Part shown: in pieces, positions 5,308 through 6,361 of the stretch | How positions within the stretch are numbered: position 1 is the first letter of the stretch | Layout: every line of letters begins with the position of its first letter | Origin: Svornostia sp051306365 | GTDB lineage: Bacteria; Actinomycetota; Thermoleophilia; Solirubrobacterales; Solirubrobacteraceae | Assembly: GCA_051306365.1 (NCBI GenBank) | Contig: JBPPNC010000183.1 | Span: 1 to 6,361, forward strand | DNA: 6,361 nt | Direction: 5' to 3' | The notes under the pieces: generated by a model | What the model was told of the DNA's origin: nothing | Database searches by the model: none | The model's input: only the letters and a program-made list of their open reading frames with translations | Translations under genes and position numbers: made by a program

Positions 5308-5597
5308 GTGCCCCGTACGCCGAGCTTCCCGGCGGGGACCTCGTCATCGCCGGTCTTCAGGATCTCAACGCCGGACGCAGCGGGACTGAGCCGGCGCTGC
5401 TCGTCACGGCGGCGGCCACACGGCTGCGCGCCGCGGGTGTCCCGGTGCCCGAACGAGCCACCGACGTCGATGCCACGCACGCTCTCTATCGGTCGCTGGG
5501 CGAGCGACACGGAAACGACGCGCACGGGCGGTACCTCGCGCTGCTTCGTCAGCTGGAGTCCTTCGCGCGGGCAGCGGAACATGCGGCACGACGCTGA
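5304..5597 (+). CDS. Small conserved-looking protein of unknown function, first of a two-gene insert
   Basis: I do not assign this 97-residue protein with certainty. GTG 5304 overlaps the ybeY stop (GTGA); an in-frame GTG at 5295 is possible. It has a PGGDLVIAGLQDLNAG segment (about 9-24), then LLVTAAATRLRAAGVPVPE (about 32-50), and a helical C-terminus AHGRYLALLRQLESFARAAE (about 72-91). There is no signal peptide or membrane segment. From memory this pattern resembles small proteins encoded next to DUF6036-like nucleotidyltransferases, which would make it a possible antitoxin-type partner; that link is a recollection I cannot test here. Third-position A/T codons are frequent (12 of 53 from position 5361 on), unlike ybeY and era, which suggests later arrival. 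It overlaps the following small gene by 17 nt. Confidence 0.6.
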   Translation: MSAPYAELPGGDLVIAGLQDLNAGRSGTEPALLVTAAATRLRAAGVPVPERATDVDATHALYRSLGERHGNDAHGRYLALLRQLESFARAAEHAARR

Positions 5598-5790
5598 CGC
5601 GGCGCGTGTCCGCGCGCTGGCCCGCGACCTCGGGGACGTGCGTGCGATGCGCGAGTACGGACTCATCAAGCCCACGCGACTTCTCGAGCTGTTCGTCGCG
5701 GTCGAACCGGACCTGTACCGGTTCCCGGCGATCGACCCGCCCGCGTTCCGCGCACGGGTTGAGAATTTTGCGGGCGGGGGAGACCGATGA
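5581..5790 (+). CDS. Small protein, possible C-terminal remnant of a nucleotidyltransferase
   Basis: The 69-residue frame starts at ATG 5581, inside the end of the previous gene, and stops in an ATGA overlap with era. It reads RDLGDVRAMREYGLIKPTRL (about 17-36), then ELFVAVEPDLYRFPAIDPPAFRARVENF (two pieces, about 37-64). As I remember them, the ends of DUF6036-like nucleotidyltransferases carry this RDL.DVRAM...LY.FPAIDP.AFR pattern, but those proteins are two to three times longer and begin with a GG...S catalytic core that is absent here. Upstream in this frame there is no such core, so an internal or 5' deletion fits better than a frameshift. It may be a decayed toxin, or a real small gene kept for coupling to era. 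Function is unassigned. Confidence 0.5.
   Translation: MRHDADAARVRALARDLGDVRAMREYGLIKPTRLLELFVAVEPDLYRFPAIDPPAFRARVENFAGGGDR
5776..5782 (+). promoter_or_regulatory. Ribosome binding site for era
   Basis: GGGGGAG ends 4 nt before ATG 5787 and lies inside the last codons of the preceding small gene. Together with the ATGA overlap it supports the era start at 5787. Confidence 0.6.
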
Positions 5791-6361
5791 GCACCCGCTC
5801 CGGGTTCGTCGCCCTCGCCGGCCGCCCGAACGTCGGCAAGTCGACCCTCGTCAACGCGATGGTCGGCCACAAGGTCGCGATCGTCTCCGACAAGCCGCAG
5901 ACCACGCGCCGCGCGATCCGGGGCGTGGCAACCGGGCCCGACTGGCAGCTCGTGCTCGTCGACCTGCCCGGCGTACAGCGCCCGCGTGACGCGCTGACCA
6001 CCCGCATGCAGTCGCGCGTCGAGCGTGAGCTGGCCGACAGCGACGCCGCGCTGATGATCGTCAACGGGCTCGAGGGTGTCGGCCCCGGCGACCGCTTCAT
6101 CGCCGACGCGCTGCGCAAGACGAGCACGCCGGTGATCGTCGCCGTCAACAAGGTCGACAAGCTCAGCGACGCCAAGCTCATGGAGGTCCTCCAGGCCGCG
6201 GGGGAGCTCGAGGTCGGCGACGACATCTACCCGATCAGCGCACGCAGGGGCACGGGGCTCGAGCCGCTGCTGGACCGCCTGCGCGAGCTGCTGCCCGAGG
6301 GCCCGTTCTACTACGACCCCTCCGAGGAGTCCGACCAGACCGAGGCGACGCTGCTCGCCGA
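5787..6361 (+). CDS. era: GTPase Era, N-terminal GTPase domain (runs off the window)
   Basis: The first 191 codons of Era are present. The G-domain motifs occur in order: G1 GRPNVGKST (12-20), the switch I region DKPQTTRR (35-42), G3 DLPG (59-62), G4 NKVD (121-124) and G5 SAR (151-153). The end of the G domain, LLPEGPFYYDPSEESDQ, is the linker towards the C-terminal KH domain, which lies beyond the window. Era binds the 3' end of 16S rRNA and helps assemble the 30S subunit, so its place after ybeY and phoH is functionally sensible. The G3 motif has Leu where most Era proteins have Thr (DTPG); neighbouring PGVQRP is intact. The ATG overlaps the stop of the preceding small gene (ATGA) and has a purine-rich ribosome binding site. 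Codon use is strongly GC-ending. Confidence 0.95.
   Translation, partial: MSTRSGFVALAGRPNVGKSTLVNAMVGHKVAIVSDKPQTTRRAIRGVATGPDWQLVLVDLPGVQRPRDALTTRMQSRVERELADSDAALMIVNGLEGVGPGDRFIADALRKTSTPVIVAVNKVDKLSDAKLMEVLQAAGELEVGDDIYPISARRGTGLEPLLDRLRELLPEGPFYYDPSEESDQTEATLLA

Noticed and set aside
1..6361. CRISPR arrays, tRNA or rRNA genes
   Set aside because: I saw no regularly spaced repeats, no cloverleaf with a TTC-containing T arm and no rRNA-like stretch on either strand.

Overview
This 6.4 kb window is very GC-rich, with coding third positions almost all G or C in the housekeeping genes. The order yqeY, phoH, ybeY, era, the frequent GTG starts and the apparently leaderless promoters suggest a high-GC actinobacterium. 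The Era and PhoH sequences resemble what I remember from Thermoleophilia (Solirubrobacterales-like); that placement is an inference.

Layout. Positions 1-175 (minus) hold the N-terminus of a family 2 glycosyltransferase. It diverges from a type II NADH dehydrogenase gene (224-1570, plus); the short gap carries two back-to-back -10 elements, each 7 nt from its start codon. The dehydrogenase gene converges on a VapBC toxin-antitoxin pair (vapB 2264-2013, vapC 2013-1588, minus). A 12-bp perfect hairpin at 1546-1589 covers both stop codons and probably terminates from both sides. The vapB promoter is leaderless-looking and is overlapped by GTGATG/CATCAC half-sites, a likely autoregulatory operator.

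From 2394 rightwards lies a tightly overlapping plus-strand operon: yqeY, phoH, ybeY, two small unassigned genes, then era, which runs off the end. PhoH, YbeY and Era belong to the RNA-processing and ribosome-maturation set; YqeY is linked by family to tRNA amidation.

The most notable feature is a 359-residue intein inside PhoH (3485-4561), just upstream of Walker B. It begins with Ala and has Trp at block B:12, Cys at block F:4 and Thr at +1, the signature of class 3 inteins. It carries two LAGLIDADG motifs with both catalytic Asp residues, so the homing endonuclease looks intact. Its codon use differs sharply from the host exteins, which points to recent transfer. Removing it restores an ordinary 325-residue PhoH.

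A second accessory patch sits between ybeY and era: two small overlapping genes with less biased codon use. They may be the remains of a nucleotidyltransferase-type two-gene module.
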